From: Snodgrassella alvi_G
GTDB taxonomy: Bacteria > Pseudomonadota > Gammaproteobacteria > Burkholderiales > Neisseriaceae
NCBI GenBank assembly: GCA_946478525.1
Contig: CAMLCH010000035.1
Location: forward strand, 1 to 27,347
Direction: 5' to 3'
Length of the DNA stretch: 27,347 nt
Both the position numbers and the translations under genes were made by a program. The notes beneath the pieces were generated by a model, which was not told where the DNA came from, ran no database searches, and was given only the letters and a program-made list of their open reading frames with translations. Below, piece by piece: positions 24,773 through 27,347 of this stretch; position 1 is the stretch's first letter; every line of letters starts with the position of its first letter.

Positions 24773-25129
24773 TTAAGGCATACATCTTACCTGTAAAGGT
24801 TTATTGGTAACTTCGCAAAAGCTCGCTCCCTTCGCATCAAAAACAATATAATAATTAGCTTTAGCGTATGTGCAGATTAAAAAAAGGGCATACTTCATCC
24901 CAAACACCTGCCAAAATTGTTTATCATTTTCAAATTCTGGCTTTAACTCAACATTTAATTATATTGGTCTATCGAATACTCTGGCATTCTTATACAGGCA
25001 AACATCATATCCGTTAGAAAATGTTGCCGGACAGATCACAATAGGAACATTTGCCTGACAATTAAATGATAGCAATACAAGTAAGATACTAAATGAAAAT
25101 ATAGTTATTTTGATTTTGTTCAGCAACAT
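24773..25129 (-). pseudogene. Broken STY0301-like gene, copy 5 (type B)
   Basis: The frame opens MLLNKIKITIFSFSILLVLL with a plausible signal ending CQA, then PIVICPATFSNGYDV and ARVFDRPI. It meets TAA at 24959-24961 (codon 57), where copy 2 has GAA (Glu). After the stop the same frame continues to the normal end (LNVELKPEFENDKQFW, LICTYAKAN, FCEVTNKPLQVRCMP) with no indel. One nonsense change in an otherwise intact gene, so it is recent, or a read error. Confidence 0.85.
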
Positions 25130-25483
25130 AGAATATATTGCCGTTATTTAGAAACATCATAATGATTGAGATAAATTGTTATCTTTCACACAATCTCTAT
25201 TCTATAAAATTAAGTTTATATTACACCTGCCATTTTATTGCTGGAAACTATAAAAAGATTCGCCGTACCACTTTCAATCATACTTATCTGGTGTCGTTTT
25301 ATTTTTTTAATTGTTAAAGCCACCCCATTTAATTCAATACTATAGGTAATATACAACATATATTAACATTATTTTGAATGTACAAATATGATTAATATGA
25401 CATATTATATCAATTTTCATTGTTTCTTATCTAAGTCAAATCAATTAGTGATCATGTGACTAGGCATATACATCAAAAAAAAG
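25130..25483. other. Intergenic region before tmRNA
   Basis: About 350 AT-rich bases with no gene; presumed to carry the promoter of the secreted-protein array (minus) and of tmRNA (plus). Confidence 0.45.
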
Positions 25484-25489
25484 TATAAT
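25484..25489 (+). promoter_or_regulatory. -10 box of the tmRNA promoter
   Basis: Consensus TATAAT 14 bases before the mature tmRNA 5' end. The -35 region is weak (TAGGCA at 17-nt spacing). Confidence 0.6.
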
Positions 25490-25502
25490 CACCAAACCAT
25501 CT

Positions 25503-25863
25503 GGGGGCGACCTTGGTTTCGACGGGGGTTGCAAAGCAGATGCGTGCATATCGGGGTCTCAGATACCCGTTAAACCCTGAATTTATATAGTCGCAAACGA
25601 CGAATCTTACGCTTTAGCCGCTTAAGGCTAAACGTTGCAACGGTTGGCCGATGGGCCGTGTGAGGTAACTCACCGCAACGACATTTACATTGGCTGGTTC
25701 AGTGTCGGGTTGCTTGGCACTGAATAAGATTTAAGGCAACTGGTTTTCAAATAGCCTGTCTGTCGGCGGTTTGGAAACAAGATTTTAAGTTGGCAAGACT
25801 AAATATGTAGATCGCTCTGTAGAGGACTTTCGGACGGGGGTTCGATTCCCCCCGCCTCCACCA
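25503..25863 (+). ncRNA. ssrA: Transfer-messenger RNA (tmRNA)
   Basis: 361 nt, one-piece tmRNA. The 5' end GGGGGCGACC and 3' end CGCCTCCACCA form the tRNA-like acceptor, with T-arm GGGTTCGATTCC. The tag frame begins at GCA 25593 and ends at TAA 25623, coding ANDESYALAA; the terminal ALAA is the protease degron. With SmpB it rescues stalled ribosomes and marks the product for ClpXP. The tag differs by one residue from the ANDETYALAA I recall for Neisseria. Confidence 0.98.
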
Positions 25864-26423
25864 ATATACAATTAAACCTTACTTACTGCTATTTTGATTG
25901 TTTATATTATCTTCAAGGTTAAGCTATAAATTTAATATTATAATTTATCTCTACTTCAATTTAATGATTATTTAAAACATTCATTTTTGTAAATTTATTT
26001 TATAAATACACTTGATTAAACTTAGATTATTTGCAGAAAATCAAACAAATTAAAATTGATTTATTGGAATCAGTTGTTTTAATACGCCAGTAACAATTAA
26101 TAAGTTAATAAAATTAAATTTACTAATCTATTAAGCGCAAAGCATCTTGACTTATAGAAAAAAAATTATTGGTCAACTGCGTAGCAAAGTTTATCTTTCA
26201 ATCCCTTCTATACAGATAAAAATCGCTTAATGATATCAATCACAATAAAAGATTTCTCTTACCTATAATTCATGTTTGCTGATCAATTTTTAGTTATTTA
26301 ATTTGATTAGTATCAAGTTAATCCAAATCAATCTACAATATTTAACAGTAGATTGCTATAGCATAACAACACTTTACATCAATATATTAATTTGAATAAA
26401 TATTTATCAAATAAGGAAATATA
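25864..26423. other. Intergenic region after tmRNA
   Basis: About 560 AT-rich bases, no gene seen. The tmRNA 3' end is a common integration site, but I see no repeated copy of it and no integrase in the window. Confidence 0.45.
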
Positions 26424-26705
26424 GTGATAATTGTTACTTTAATGTTTAAAAAGCCTATGGCAGAAATTCTTACAAAACTGGACGAACATAACACATCTTT
26501 AGAAAAATACTTTGCTAAAAATAAATTTCTTGCTTCTGGACTTCTAGAAGATAAATCGGGTGGTGTCATATTAATCATGAGTAATTCAATTGAAGAAGCC
26601 AAAAGCATTATGAAAACAGATCCGTTCTATATTCATGATTTAGTGGATCTCAATTATATTTTCTTTGCAGCAAGTAAATTATTACCAAATCTATCGTTAA
26701 AATAA
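26424..26705 (+). CDS. YciI-like (YCII domain) protein
   Basis: 93 residues, ferredoxin-like YCII fold. Starts MIIVTLMFKKP, has H..LEKYF...KFLASG, GGVILIM and the family motif KTDPFYIHDL with the His/Asp pair thought to be catalytic. The start is GTG, with AAGGAAA 6-7 nt upstream. YciI-like proteins are small cytosolic enzymes of mostly unknown reaction. Single gene amid AT-rich spacers. Confidence 0.85.
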   Translation: MIIVTLMFKKPMAEILTKLDEHNTSLEKYFAKNKFLASGLLEDKSGGVILIMSNSIEEAKSIMKTDPFYIHDLVDLNYIFFAASKLLPNLSLK

Positions 26706-26833
26706 AATTTTTTTATATAAATTTTATGAATTAGAAAATTTCAGTATACACTGACATTATTTTTTATATTTAAAACCTCTAGTTGATTTCATACTAACTG
26801 CTTCTCTGCAATTGTTATATATAAAAACAAAAT

Positions 26834-26860
26834 AAGTAATTATGGTAACCATAATTGCTT
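26834..26860 (+). terminator. Hairpin after the YciI-like gene
   Basis: 12-bp stem AAGTAATTATGG / CCATAATTGCTT (one wobble) with a 3-base loop, followed by TT. About 130 bases past the stop, a possible terminator. Confidence 0.5.
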
Positions 26861-26910
26861 TTAAAAGTTGTATCTGCTATTAAAAAAATTAACTCAAGGA
26901 GAATCCTATC

Positions 26911-27070
26911 ACGATTTTTAAATTTAAAAATTAAATAATTTCTTCAGGCTATAATTTAACTTTTGATACCGATATTACAGCTGGAGGATTAATCTAATTT
27001 AAACCTCAAAGGTGAAATTCATGCCATAGGTAAACAAAAATCTACTTATTTAAGTTATGTAAATTTTTAA
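26911..27070 (+). pseudogene. Decayed small gene with intact ribosome site
   Basis: A strong AAGGAGA (26896-26902) stands 8 bases before ACG, where an ATG would be expected. The frame then reads IFKFKN, a TAA, and IISSGYNLTFDTDITAGGLI; after an apparent single-base insertion near 26995 it reads NLNLKGEIHAIGKQKSTYLS to a stop at 27068. With three lesions undone this gives a protein of about 53 residues rich in beta-type sequence. I do not recognise the family. Confidence 0.4.
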
Positions 27071-27347
27071 TGAATACATAAATTATTTTGTACGTTTAAC
27101 ATTAAAAAACAATTATATTTAAAATATTGACCCAAAAAATAGATTAGTAAATTTATTAGAGCGCGAAACGGAAAAATTTTTATTTTAATTTGATAACTCA
27201 ATAAAATGCAATAAATTTTGAGATACGCTCTAAATCTCTAATATTTAATAACTAAAATTCTCTTAAATAACATTCTACACAATCGGAGATGTTTAACATA
27301 AATTAACATTAAAATATAACTAATACCTGATTTAACATTATATTAAC
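27071..27347. other. AT-rich end of window with a distant inverted repeat
   Basis: No gene seen. TTAGAGCG (27156-27163) and CGCTCTAA (27226-27233) form an 8-bp inverted repeat 62 bases apart, possibly the base of an RNA structure or a small element's ends. Confidence 0.35.

Larger units (their letters stand above)
24213..25129. repeat. Duplicated segment, unit 2 (type A gene, spacer, broken type B gene)
   Basis: Partner of 22828-23763. The spacer 24570-24772 aligns with 23182-23388 base for base over long stretches, with small indels. Confidence 0.7.

Noticed and set aside
24870..25058. Plus-strand open frame of 62 codons
   Set aside because: It is antisense to the broken STY0301-like copy and has no ribosome site.
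22828..25129. Repeated region considered as a CRISPR or mobile element
   Set aside because: The repeats are diverged genes and spacers hundreds of bases long; there are no short regular repeats, cas genes, transposase or terminal inverted repeats.
25840..25863. tmRNA 3' end as an integration site
   Set aside because: No second copy of the 3' end sequence and no integrase gene is visible in the window.

Overview
The window reads as a low-GC member of the betaproteobacterial family Neisseriaceae, most plausibly a Snodgrassella-like bee-gut symbiont. This rests on gene content and order (a Tat-exported AmiC behind tsaE, a DUF1841 gene, and a murI / purN / DUF3108 / rsmB / grxD / upp run), on the tmRNA tag ANDESYALAA, and on long AT-rich spacers. 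The genus is an inference; the family is more secure.

Layout. 1-4000: four tandem minus-strand paralogues of exported META/DUF4377 (HslJ-like) proteins. Two are lipoproteins, two have lost the lipobox cysteine, one has a frameshifted tail and one has a rearranged domain order. 4318-6529: a MoCF/CinA-type protein and serC, both plus strand. 6530-9288: an AT-rich stretch with an ArsC-family reductase that overlaps a YdcF/ElyC-like membrane protein, then an orphan membrane protein and a small relic. 9289-13381: hemL, a small basic exported protein, and an OmpR-type response regulator overlapping its QseC-type sensor kinase. 13582-18047: a compact minus-strand housekeeping run (murI, purN, DUF3108, rsmB-like, grxD, upp) for cell-wall precursor, purine, RNA-modification, redox and pyrimidine-salvage functions. 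18319-20108: tsaE and amiC, plus strand. 20109-22436: a long gene-poor spacer, tRNA-Ser(GGA), a DUF441 membrane protein with a duplicated broken 5' end beside it, and DUF1841. 22828-25129: a second tandem array, five small secreted cysteine-conserved proteins (STY0301-like) including a mosaic copy and a copy with one in-frame stop. 25503-25863: tmRNA. 26424-27347: a YciI-like protein, a decayed mini-gene, and empty AT-rich sequence.

The housekeeping blocks are ordinary. The accessory interest lies in the two arrays of exported paralogues. Both are on the minus strand and both show recent duplication, gene conversion or mosaicism and partial decay. That pattern fits genes under diversifying pressure (surface exposure, inhibitor or immunity repertoires), but nothing in the window proves a function: no effector, toxin, secretion machinery or mobility gene is visible next to either array.
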